Source: Zunongwangia sp. HGR-M22 (GTDB taxonomy: Bacteria > Bacteroidota > Bacteroidia > Flavobacteriales > Flavobacteriaceae). Taken from it: a DNA stretch of 64,000 nt. A program made the position numbers and the translations under genes. Position 1 is the first letter of the stretch, and every line of letters starts with the position of its first letter. The notes beneath the pieces are model-generated. The model made no database searches. It saw only the letters and a list, made by a program, of their open reading frames with translations, and was not told the DNA's origin. This document shows positions 18,591 to 26,108 of the stretch, in pieces. The stretch spans positions 3,805,001 to 3,869,000 of the forward strand of contig NZ_CP115159.1 in NCBI RefSeq assembly GCF_027594425.1, written 5' to 3'.

Positions 18591-18690
18591 TTAGAATTGA
18601 GTATTGAGATGTTCGAATATATTAGACTAATTAATTATCTCAATTCTTACTACTAAAACAAAGCGATCAAACAAAAAAGAGAAAGAAAAA
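18578..18690 (+). repeat. Junction repeat with inverted arms differing by 7-nt steps
   Basis: The left arm at 18578-18610 (TAGTAGTGAGTAGTTAGAAT...) and the right arm at 18637-18655 (ATCTCAATTCTTACTACTA) are complementary except that the left arm has two extra 7-nt pieces (GAGTAGT and TATTGAG). The sequence AAAGCGATC, part of the box shared with other copies, follows, and the next start codon is at 18691. Confidence 0.65.
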
Positions 18691-19467
18691 ATGGATTATC
18701 AATTAAAAGACAAAAAAGTATTTATTTCAGGATCAACCAAAGGTATTGGATATACTGCGGCAAAAACCATTGCTCTAGAAGGTGCTGAAGTTATTATTAA
18801 CGGGAGTTCACAGGATTCAGTAAATGCTTCTTTAGAAAAACTTAGAAAAGAAACAGATAGTAAAAAAATAAGCGGAATTGCCTGTGATTTTAGCAAAACT
18901 GAAGAAATAGATGCACTAGTCACACAACTTGGCAGTGTAGATGTTCTAATCAATAATGTTGGAATTTTCGCCAATAAAGAGTTTTTTGACACAACAGATG
19001 AAGACTGGCAGCAGTTTTACGACATCAACGTAATGAGTGGCGTAAGACTATCACGGGCTTTAATGCCAAAAATGATGGAAAATGGATGGGGAAGGATCAT
19101 CTTTATTTCTAGTGAAAGTGCTTTAAGTATCCCCGTGGAAATGGTTCACTACGGAATGACAAAAACAGCAATGCTGGCAATTTCTAGAGGTTTAGCTGAA
19201 ATGACTACCGGAACAGGAGTAACCGTAAACAGCGTTTTACCCGGTCCCACACGAACAGAAGGCTTAGAAAAAGACGTTCCGGAAGATCAATCTTTTGAAG
19301 ATTTTCAGAAAGAATTCTTCGAAAACGATCGGCCAACATCGATCTTAAAACGCTTTGCCGATCCACAGGAAGTGGCTAATATGGTCGCTTACGTTGCGAG
19401 TCCGCTTTCCTCGGCTACCAACGGCGCAAAATTAAAAGTTGAAGGCGGAGTTGTGAAGTATATATAG
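18691..19467 (+). CDS. Short-chain dehydrogenase/reductase
   Basis: 258 residues, classical SDR. The cofactor loop is GSTKGIGYTA (residues 14-23), the NNVG motif is in VLINNVGIF, and the catalytic Ser-Tyr-Lys set is in FISSESA and HYGMTKTAML (YxxxK). The ending GAKLKVEGGVVKYI matches the usual SDR C-terminal GG strand. Substrate cannot be read from the sequence. The stop codon is directly followed by a TAGTGAGTAGTTAGAATTG repeat and the next gene is an FAD disulfide oxidoreductase, so the DoxX/SDR/reductase trio may be one redox-related unit (inference). Confidence 0.88.
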   Translation: MDYQLKDKKVFISGSTKGIGYTAAKTIALEGAEVIINGSSQDSVNASLEKLRKETDSKKISGIACDFSKTEEIDALVTQLGSVDVLINNVGIFANKEFFDTTDEDWQQFYDINVMSGVRLSRALMPKMMENGWGRIIFISSESALSIPVEMVHYGMTKTAMLAISRGLAEMTTGTGVTVNSVLPGPTRTEGLEKDVPEDQSFEDFQKEFFENDRPTSILKRFADPQEVANMVAYVASPLSSATNGAKLKVEGGVVKYI

Positions 19468-19681
19468 TAGTGAGTAGTTAGAATTGAAAGATTAGAATCT
19501 AGAAAATAGACGAGAGAATAATTGAATCAGGAACTAAGACAATTTTTAAAACGGCATTTGACTGTTTCTAAATTTGAAAATAGAATTAAATATTTAGTTC
19601 ATTTTCAAATTAGCACATTAACACATTATCAAATTGTCTAAATTCTAATAGCGAAGCGATCTAATATCTAAAAAATAAAAT
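19465..19681 (+). repeat. Junction repeat filling the gap between SDR and oxidoreductase genes
   Basis: It starts at the SDR stop codon with TAGTAGTGAGTAGTTAGAAT. It ends with a box at 19644-19670 (TCTAATAGCGAAGCGATCTA then ATATCTA), 11 nt before the ATG at 19682. The middle part is low-complexity and carries no gene. Confidence 0.7.
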
Positions 19682-21040
19682 ATGGGAATAGAAGAATTTG
19701 ATGTTTTTGTCATCGGAACCGGTACGGCAGGAAAAGGCGTGGCTAAAGATTGCGCTGAAGCGGGATGGAAAGTCGCCATTGCCGATAATCGGGAATATGG
19801 TGGCACCTGTCCCAATCGCGGTTGCGATCCTAAAAAAGTTTTGGTTGGTATTACTGAAATTATCGAGCGTTCTCAAAATATGATGGGTCTTGGAATTTCA
19901 AAAATGCCGGAAGTGAACTGGCAGGATCTCCAAAAATTCAAGCTTAAATTTACCGAAGCGATTCCCGCAGCAACCGAAAAAGATTTAGCTGAACTTGATA
20001 TTAAAATGTATCATCAGTCGCCAAAATTTTTAGATGAAAATACACTTTCAGTAGAAGGGAAAACGGTAAAAGCGAAAAAAATCGTTATTGCTACAGGTAA
20101 TAAACCAATGCCTTTACCTATTCCGGGGCAAGAACTATTATTGCACAGTGAAGACTTTCTAGAGTTAGAAAAACTGCCAGAATCAATGATTTTTATCGGT
20201 GCCGGTTACATCGGGATGGAATTTGCGCATATCGCCGCACGCCTTGGCGTTGAAGTTACAATGATCGATACAGAATCAAGACCGCTTTCTAATTTTGATG
20301 AAGATATGGTGGCTTATCTTACTGAAGCTTCCGAGAAAATCGGAATTAAATTCATCTTCAATGCGAAAGCCTCAAAGGTTGAAAAGCTGCGAAAATATCT
20401 TCGCGTAACTGCAGAAACTAAAGATGGAGAAGAAATTACAGCAAAGGCAGAAGTTGTTTTTAATACCGCCGGGCGAGTTCCATCCATAGATGAATTAGAT
20501 TTAGAAAAAGGAAATGTCGCTTTCACCAATAAAGGAATTTCTGTCAATGAACATTTACAGAACACTTCAAATAAAGATGTGTATGCCTGTGGAGATGTTT
20601 CTGATAGCGAAGGATTACCACTTACTCCGCTCTCTTCTCAGGAATCGCGCGTGGTTTCAGCAAATCTATTAGGAAAATATAACAAAACCGAAGCGCATTA
20701 TCCACCACAACCTTCTGTGGTCTTCACCTTGCCTAATGTGGCTTCCGTAGGACTTTCAGAACAACAGGTGAAAGATCAGGGTTATGATTTTGTCATTAAG
20801 CATAAATCGGTTCCCAGTTGGTTCAATTCTAAACGAATTGCAAACCAGCATTACGCTTTTAAAGTGATCAAAGACAAAAAAACCGAACAGGTTCTTGGTG
20901 CTCATCTGGTGGGTCCCGATGCCGGGGAAATGATTAATATGTTTGTGATGGCAATGTGTGGCGGTCTTTCTTGTAAAGATCTAAAAGCAATGATCTTTGC
21001 CTACCCAACCTGGAGCAATGATATTAAGGGAATGACTTAA
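19682..21040 (+). CDS. Pyridine nucleotide-disulfide oxidoreductase, atypical C-terminus
   Basis: 452 residues of the dihydrolipoamide dehydrogenase/mercuric reductase family. The FAD-binding loop is GTGTAGKGVA, the redox-active disulfide is GGTCPNRGCDPKK, the NAD(P)-binding loop is GAGYIGMEFA and the second FAD site is VYACGDVSDSEGLPLTPL. The C-terminal interface normally carries HPTxxE, whose His-Glu pair is the acid-base catalyst; here it reads YPTWSNDI, lacking both. The enzyme therefore probably does not reduce lipoamide or glutathione in the standard way. The substrate is unknown. Confidence 0.85.
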   Translation: MGIEEFDVFVIGTGTAGKGVAKDCAEAGWKVAIADNREYGGTCPNRGCDPKKVLVGITEIIERSQNMMGLGISKMPEVNWQDLQKFKLKFTEAIPAATEKDLAELDIKMYHQSPKFLDENTLSVEGKTVKAKKIVIATGNKPMPLPIPGQELLLHSEDFLELEKLPESMIFIGAGYIGMEFAHIAARLGVEVTMIDTESRPLSNFDEDMVAYLTEASEKIGIKFIFNAKASKVEKLRKYLRVTAETKDGEEITAKAEVVFNTAGRVPSIDELDLEKGNVAFTNKGISVNEHLQNTSNKDVYACGDVSDSEGLPLTPLSSQESRVVSANLLGKYNKTEAHYPPQPSVVFTLPNVASVGLSEQQVKDQGYDFVIKHKSVPSWFNSKRIANQHYAFKVIKDKKTEQVLGAHLVGPDAGEMINMFVMAMCGGLSCKDLKAMIFAYPTWSNDIKGMT

Positions 21041-21351
21041 TAAAGATGTTAGAGCACTTCGCTATTAGAATTTAGACCACTGCGCTTTTAGATTTTTTTT
21101 AAATTCGTCATCCCAGACTTGATCCGGGATCTCATCACTACAATGAGATTCTGAATCAAGTTCAGAATGACGTCTATTATACTTTATAAAAGCGATAGCC
21201 AACCTATTTTCAAAAAAAGTCAGCTTTCAGCATTTAAAATTCAACATTTCGATCCTGAGTCTTGGCTCTTGTGTCTTGATTCTGTTTTCTGTGTTCTAAA
21301 AGGCAAAGCCGATCTAAAATCTCACGTCTAACAGCCTAGTGATCTATCTAG
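21041..21351. repeat. Composite repeat gap: boxes, 7-nt array
   Basis: This 311-nt gap contains no gene. From left to right it holds an inverted copy of the GCGAAG box at ~21051-21077, REPIN-like copy 3, a run with 7-nt periodicity at ~21254-21297 (CTTGGCT CTTGTGT CTTGATT), and two boxes at 21295-21321 and 21327-21350. The second box ends two bases before the stop codon of the converging gene. Confidence 0.7.
21106..21172. repeat. REPIN-like inverted pair, copy 3
   Basis: The forward unit at 21106-21135 and reverse unit at 21143-21172 are each 30 nt with a 7-nt spacer. The reverse unit read on its own strand has stem ATTCTGA/TCAGAAT around ACTTGAT. The two units also pair with each other into one long hairpin. 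Confidence 0.88.
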
Positions 21352-23142
21352 TTAAGCCACTTCCGATTGATGCGTTATTTCTAAAATCTGACTTTCGCAA
21401 ACTAAGAGATCATTTAAAAACTCGTCTTCTTTTATCACTTTTTCACCATATAAATTCTTATAATATTGAATTCCTTCGTTCAGGTTCTGGCCAAATTTAT
21501 CAAATTTTTTAGCCTCTCTTTTATTTGAAAAATCGGTGTTCTCTTTTAATTCGGCTAGATAATCAATGTACAACTTTAACTCCTTCATAAACATATGCGG
21601 GCGATAACCGCTGAGTACATTTTTACGCCCATAAATATGATCTGTTAGTTCCTGAAGTGAATATTCACCATTGAAATATGCCAAATTTGGCCCGGGACAA
21701 ACGGTCACAAAATCCATTTTCTTTACAAACTGAAAATCGTAATTCTTCGCTACACTATTACATAAACCGGTACACAAACATTCTTTTTGAAACAACTTAT
21801 CGGCTTCCTTCGCCTTTTCTTCATTAGACAAATCGGAATGCTGAATTTGTTTCATTTTCAGCTTTTGATATTTATGAGAAGCGGTACAAATAGGTTTTTC
21901 GGTAAATTCGGTATTCGATTCTAATAATTTCTCGGGACAAGAACTACCGGGTTTATTACGCAAAAGATTTTTTCTTCGGAAATCCTCTCCGCTGGCTCCC
22001 TTCAGATAATTAAACCGAACGCCCAACGGCGAACTATGGCTTAAAACAATGTCTTTTTCTTTCGATTTTTGAAGTTTTTCGAGGGTTTCTTCATCTACAT
22101 TCGTCGCTTCCGGACACAGTAAAAATGGCGATCCCCATCCGGTCGCATCGGCCTGAAAATAATCTTTTAATAAGGTGTCTTCTTCAAACGTACCAATCCC
22201 GCCCTGAACGGTGATTTTTATTTCGGGCAATGCTGAAATTTCAGCTTCTTCAGCAACAGCACTTCGGTAAAGTGCGGATAGTTCTGACTGTAATTCGTCT
22301 TTTTTCTGTTTAAATTCTTCCATTATCGGCCCCATCAAAAAACCATCGGTCGCGAAAGCGTGTCCGCCACAGTTTAAGCCCGATTCAATCCTGAATTCAC
22401 TAACCCAGATTCCACGTTTGGCGAGGTATTTTCCCTGAATTAAAGCGGAACGGTAATCGCTGACTTTTATAGCGATGGCTTTCTGGAAATTTCCGTTTTT
22501 ATCTGGACTGAAGGTTTTAAAAGAAGATAAATAATTAAACAATCTGGGGTTCATCCCGGCCGAAAAAACTAGCGTTGAATTTTCCAAATTGCTTTCGGCA
22601 TAACCTTTTAAAGCCTGCAAAGCATCCGATCCGTTTTCGATAACTTCTTTATTTTCGTCAATTTGGTCGCTATCGATTTTCGTCATAATATTGACTTCAA
22701 TCGCACCGGGTTTTACTTCTTTTCTCAACTCGGTTTCCAGGTTTTCTTTTTCTGAAGGATCGGTTAGCTGAAGAAATTTGAGGTATTTCTGTTTTAGTTC
22801 TGAAACTTCAGGAAGCATTTCAAAATACTTGGTAATCTCTGAAGTGCCAGAAAAAGCAGCAGTTTTCACCTCTTCTACTTTCTTTTTTACTTCCGCGCTA
22901 ATCAAATTCAGATAATCTGTGATTCGCTTAGCTCTAAAATTTGATTCTTTTTTGGTTATGGGCTGAAAAGTCTCGTTGTTGAGTTTATAATAATACTCGC
23001 GCATTTTTTCGATGAGGTGATCTTCGATAATCGAAATGGAAGAATTTATCCCAAAATGCGCCACTTTTACCGGCGTATCGATGGTGTAAGCAATGCCCAT
23101 CACCGGAATATGAAATTGATGTGGGGATATAGCGTTTTTCAT
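21352..23142 (-). CDS. Large nitronate-monooxygenase-like TIM-barrel protein with a C-terminal cysteine cluster
   Basis: 596 residues, about twice a normal nitronate monooxygenase. The central part has features of an FMN-dependent NMO-like TIM barrel: VFSAGMNPRL, RIESGLNCGGHAFATDG (residues 252-267) and the phosphate-binding-type VQGGIGTFEE (312-321) followed by GWGSPFLL. The N-terminal 150 residues are helical and unassigned. The C-terminal part carries Cys402, Cys419, Cys455, Cys457, Cys461 (CLCTGLC) and Cys482 (VCPGPN), which could hold a metal or Fe-S cluster. No signal peptide. Fold call is moderate; the substrate is unknown. The gene is isolated among repeats. Confidence 0.6.
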   Translation of the reverse strand: MKNAISPHQFHIPVMGIAYTIDTPVKVAHFGINSSISIIEDHLIEKMREYYYKLNNETFQPITKKESNFRAKRITDYLNLISAEVKKKVEEVKTAAFSGTSEITKYFEMLPEVSELKQKYLKFLQLTDPSEKENLETELRKEVKPGAIEVNIMTKIDSDQIDENKEVIENGSDALQALKGYAESNLENSTLVFSAGMNPRLFNYLSSFKTFSPDKNGNFQKAIAIKVSDYRSALIQGKYLAKRGIWVSEFRIESGLNCGGHAFATDGFLMGPIMEEFKQKKDELQSELSALYRSAVAEEAEISALPEIKITVQGGIGTFEEDTLLKDYFQADATGWGSPFLLCPEATNVDEETLEKLQKSKEKDIVLSHSSPLGVRFNYLKGASGEDFRRKNLLRNKPGSSCPEKLLESNTEFTEKPICTASHKYQKLKMKQIQHSDLSNEEKAKEADKLFQKECLCTGLCNSVAKNYDFQFVKKMDFVTVCPGPNLAYFNGEYSLQELTDHIYGRKNVLSGYRPHMFMKELKLYIDYLAELKENTDFSNKREAKKFDKFGQNLNEGIQYYKNLYGEKVIKEDEFLNDLLVCESQILEITHQSEVA

Positions 23143-23678
23143 TCGTCTTAAGTTTAATCCCCAAAGATGAGAAGCAGCTCCCGTTTAAAATATGATATTT
23201 ATCAGGTTTTTTTAGTAGTTAGAATTGAGATATGATATTTGAGATTTGAGAGAATAGACTGGCAGATTTTCAATCATTATCATCGTTATGTTGAACTTTT
23301 TTCAGAATCTCATAAGAGTGATGAGATCCCGGATCAAGTCCGGGATGACGAAATAATAAAAGTCTATCAGGTATTCTCAGACAGAAAATCGTTTTTTTAA
23401 GAAAAATTTACAATATACGATCTACAGTTTACAGCTAAAAATTCAAAATTTTCACTCTTGATTCCTGGCTCTTGTTTCTTGGTTCCACTTTCTATTTTCT
23501 AACAACGAAGCGATCTATTTTCAGAAAATTTTACAGTATACGGTCTACAGTTTACAGCTAAAAAATTCGACATTTTTTACTCTTGATTCCTGTCTCTTTT
23601 TTCTTGATTCTATATTCTAAAATCGAAGCGATCTAAATTCTAATATCTAACAGGCGAAGCCGATCTAAAATCTAACTT
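23143..23678. repeat. Repeat-filled gap with a tandem ~120-bp duplication
   Basis: This 536-nt gap contains no gene. It starts (23213) with a TAGTTAGAATTGAGATATG copy of the junction repeat and carries REPIN-like copy 4. Two tandem copies of a ~120-nt module follow (23402-23520 and 23524-23640), both reading TCTACAGTTTACAGCTAAAA, then CTCTTGATTCCTG, then CGAAGCGATCTA. It ends with a box at 23646-23674 that abuts the stop codon of the TspO-like gene. Confidence 0.78.
23284..23350. repeat. REPIN-like inverted pair, copy 4
   Basis: A degraded forward unit at 23284-23313 and a well-conserved reverse unit at 23321-23350 (stem TCCCGG/CCGGGA on its strand) are separated by a 7-nt spacer, exactly as in copy 3. 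Confidence 0.82.
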
Positions 23679-24467
23679 CTATTTCATCATTCGATACATT
23701 GGGTTTTGCTTTCGATTAATAAAACCGTGATAAGCACAATTAATTCCTATTAAAATGGCGCCACCCAGAGCAACGTAGGCGATTAAAGTTTGATCTTCAG
23801 AATGTCGCATATAGATTGCGAATAACGCCCAAATGCCCACCGCTGCAAACTCGCGCATATTTCGAGTATAAATCATTACAACATTTAAAATTGTAGCGAT
23901 TACGATCATAATAATCGTCCATTGTATTTCAGAAAAAATGCCTCCATTCCATCCAATCTTGGCTAGATAAGCTGCAATATTCGCAATGGTAGCTACTGCG
24001 ATCCAACCCGAATACAGGCAAATGGGCCACCAACTAAAAGCAATAATTTTTAAGGGCGCGTCCCAACGTTCCATATTGGTATTGAGAATAATTTTGATAA
24101 GTGAAAAGAGAATCAGTAACATTAAAAAGATCGATAAGCCCGTGGATTCGTATAACCAAACCACCACCCAGGCGGCATTGGCGAGATTCGCTAACAGGAA
24201 CCAAAATTTTGTCTGCTGAAGAAATTCTAAGTCAGATTTTGGGCCAAAAGCCTGAAAAATTTGATAGCCTGAAAAAGCCAACAATCCTAAATAAATAATT
24301 CCCCAGATCGCAAAAGCATAATCTGCTGGAGTGAATAAATTGAAATATTCGTGACTTAGACTTCCCATCGTATTTCCGTTGAGTTTTACGGCTTGCGTAT
24401 AATAACTCACAAAAAGTGTGATCACTACGGAAATAAAATTGAGCACTGAAAGTAATTTTGGTTTCAT
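23679..24467 (-). CDS. TspO/MBR-like tryptophan-rich membrane protein
   Basis: 262 residues with about eight predicted membrane helices. It resembles the long Bacteroidota branch of tryptophan-rich sensory proteins (TspO/MBR). Supporting features are FTPADYAFAIWGIIYLGLL near residue 45-65, LANAAWVVVWLY near 95-108, and WWPICLYSGWIAVATIANIAAYL around 148-170. True TspO has five helices and ~160 residues and binds porphyrins or cholesterol. The extra helices here make direct transfer of that role unsafe. No partner gene is evident. Confidence 0.72.
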   Translation of the reverse strand: MKPKLLSVLNFISVVITLFVSYYTQAVKLNGNTMGSLSHEYFNLFTPADYAFAIWGIIYLGLLAFSGYQIFQAFGPKSDLEFLQQTKFWFLLANLANAAWVVVWLYESTGLSIFLMLLILFSLIKIILNTNMERWDAPLKIIAFSWWPICLYSGWIAVATIANIAAYLAKIGWNGGIFSEIQWTIIMIVIATILNVVMIYTRNMREFAAVGIWALFAIYMRHSEDQTLIAYVALGGAILIGINCAYHGFINRKQNPMYRMMK

Positions 24468-24487
24468 AGGTTGTATTGATATTTTTT

Positions 24488-24569
24488 TGTCTTTCCGTAC
24501 TTTATCTGGAATCTCATCTTCAATTTTACCTCAACTGGATGAGACCCTAAAAACAAGTTCAGGGTGACG
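24488..24569. repeat. REPIN-like inverted pair, copy 5
   Basis: The forward unit at 24488-24517 ends GGAATCTCAT. The reverse unit at 24539-24569 (31 nt) begins ATGAGACCCT and ends CAGGGTGACG. It lies just upstream of the TspO-like gene start, in the gap before pdeM. Confidence 0.82.
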
Positions 24570-24678
24570 TAAAGTTTAATTGAAATTACCAAACGCTTGA
24601 ATAAAGCAGCGTTAGTGTTAGGTTAAAGTTACGCTTCCTGCAAGGTTTTTAAACCTTATAGGTATAAAATTTAGAAAT

Positions 24679-25308
24679 TCAATTCACTCGAATTACTTCA
24701 GATTGTGCACACACAAAAACCTGATCTTCTTCTTCGGGTTTCATCAAAAAAGCACCGGTAAATTCACCAAAAGCCGGTAAAATGAGTTGATTTTTACTTC
24801 GGAAGAAACATTTTAGTTTTAAATGTTGTTTTGCTAAACCGACCAACCGATACCCGGGATGTATGTGACCACAGATATTAAAATCACTTTCCTTTTTTTC
24901 CGGATGATGGGTTAAACGGAAGTTCTCGATCTGTAATTCCTGATGAATTTTCACGCCGAGTTCCTCATAGTGAATTGGAGAAATAATATCGTGATTTCCA
25001 GCGATTAGAATGATTTCAGCCTGTTGATTTTGAAGCCAGTTTTCAAATAAATTCCATTCGGCATTCAACGCGCTGTGAAAAAGGTCGCCCAAAAAGATGA
25101 TTTTTTCAGGTTGAAACTCGGTTACCGCTTCATCTAACCGATCAAAATTGGTTTGAATCGCCGATTGTGGCACGGCACTACCGTGTTTTCTAAAATGAGA
25201 AATCTTTCCCAAATGCACATCGGCCACCAATAAAGCCTTTTGCTCTTCCCAATAGGAAACGCCGCTACACGCCAACTGAAAATGGTTATTTTGGATAATA
25301 ATTTTCAT
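24679..25308 (-). CDS. pdeM: PdeM-type metallophosphoesterase (DNA-repair-associated nuclease)
   Basis: 209 residues of the calcineurin-like phosphoesterase fold. Metal-binding motifs in order: VADVHLGKISHFRKHGSAVP, FLGDLFHS, LIAGNHD and ICGHIHPGY. The HLGK...HFRKxG...VP block is the signature of PdeM, named as the ligase-associated DNA-damage-response endonuclease. In many genomes it sits beside a ligase and a ligase-associated DEXH helicase. Here neither is adjacent: the helicase at 26-29 kb is a different, PLD/DUF3427 type. The role is therefore inferred from sequence alone. Confidence 0.85.
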   Translation of the reverse strand: MKIIIQNNHFQLACSGVSYWEEQKALLVADVHLGKISHFRKHGSAVPQSAIQTNFDRLDEAVTEFQPEKIIFLGDLFHSALNAEWNLFENWLQNQQAEIILIAGNHDIISPIHYEELGVKIHQELQIENFRLTHHPEKKESDFNICGHIHPGYRLVGLAKQHLKLKCFFRSKNQLILPAFGEFTGAFLMKPEEEDQVFVCAQSEVIRVN

Positions 25309-25412
25309 TTCTATAACTCAAAAAAAGAGAGGCGAAATTAGCCAATTTGGATTGATATTTTTGTAAATGGTTTAGTGAATCTAATACAATTATACCCGGT
25401 CTCTTCATTAAA

Positions 25413-25439
25413 TTGGGAAACTTTTATTTTTTATCTTCG
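25413..25439 (+). promoter_or_regulatory. Likely promoter of the restriction-endonuclease-like gene
   Basis: TTG at 25413-25415, 16 nt, then TATCTTCG at 25432-25439 fits the Bacteroidota sigma consensus loosely. The start codon is at 25470, giving a leader of about 25 nt. Confidence 0.5.
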
Positions 25440-25469
25440 TAGTATTTTAATGCAAGAAATATATTTTAA

Positions 25470-26108
25470 ATGGCTTCAAATAAATATGTTGATTTTGTTT
25501 CAGATGAGCATTTGCTTAGTTGTGTAGAAAATATATACAATGCTTATGCCAGAGCAAAAGCTAAATTCACTAAAGCAAAATTTTATAGTAATAAAGTAGA
25601 TACTTTTAAATTAACCTTTGATGCAAAATTTAATGAGCTATCTGAGGAAGATCTTATTAAAGCCGAAGTTAAAAGACAAATAGATAAATCTGTAAATAAC
25701 GCTATTGGATCATTTCATGAACAAGTTTTAGGAGGAATTGAGGGATATGAGCTTGGTAATTTATCTGGATTTGATATCAAAGCGAAAGATAATAGTTTGT
25801 TTGTTATTTTTGGAAATACAGATATTTCTCATAACATTTCAGATGCTATTTTTGAAAAATTAGCTAATGCAGCTAGGGTGTTTTCAAAAGCAAAATTCTA
25901 TTACGTATTGTTAGATGATTTATCTGATACTAATGAAAAATGGATTATAGGTCACGAAGAGTATAGTGTAAGTCAAAAACGAGTTTTTCGAATCTCCTTA
26001 AAACAATTCTATAGTTTGATCACGCAGCGGAAAGATTCCTTATCAAAATTGCAGACTGTAATACCTGTTATTGTTAATGATTATATTTCTAGCCTACAGC
26101 CATCTTAG
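25470..26108 (+). CDS. Eco47II-family restriction endonuclease homologue with altered active site
   Basis: 212 residues resembling type II enzymes of the Eco47II family from end to end: FVSDEHLLSCVENIY, KVDTFKLTFDAKFN, AEVKRQIDKSVNNAIGSFHEQ, SGFDIKAKDNSLF, and the terminal FRISLKQFYSLIT ... LQTVIPVIVNDY. In active members, as I recall the family, the strand after GFD carries an acidic-x-Lys motif (EIKNK/EMKNK-like). Here it reads LFVIFGNTD, with Ile113 and Gly115 at those places, so cleavage is doubtful. Asp102 remains. No methyltransferase gene is in the window, which fits loss of activity. Codon use looks more AT-rich than the flanks. The 3' end overlaps the converging helicase gene by 20 nt. 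Confidence 0.72.
   Translation: MASNKYVDFVSDEHLLSCVENIYNAYARAKAKFTKAKFYSNKVDTFKLTFDAKFNELSEEDLIKAEVKRQIDKSVNNAIGSFHEQVLGGIEGYELGNLSGFDIKAKDNSLFVIFGNTDISHNISDAIFEKLANAARVFSKAKFYYVLLDDLSDTNEKWIIGHEEYSVSQKRVFRISLKQFYSLITQRKDSLSKLQTVIPVIVNDYISSLQPS

Noticed and set aside
23284-24569. REPIN-like copies as attachment sites bounding the 25-29 kb insert
   Set aside because: No matching copy exists on the right border near 29.3 kb, and identical elements occur far from the insert.
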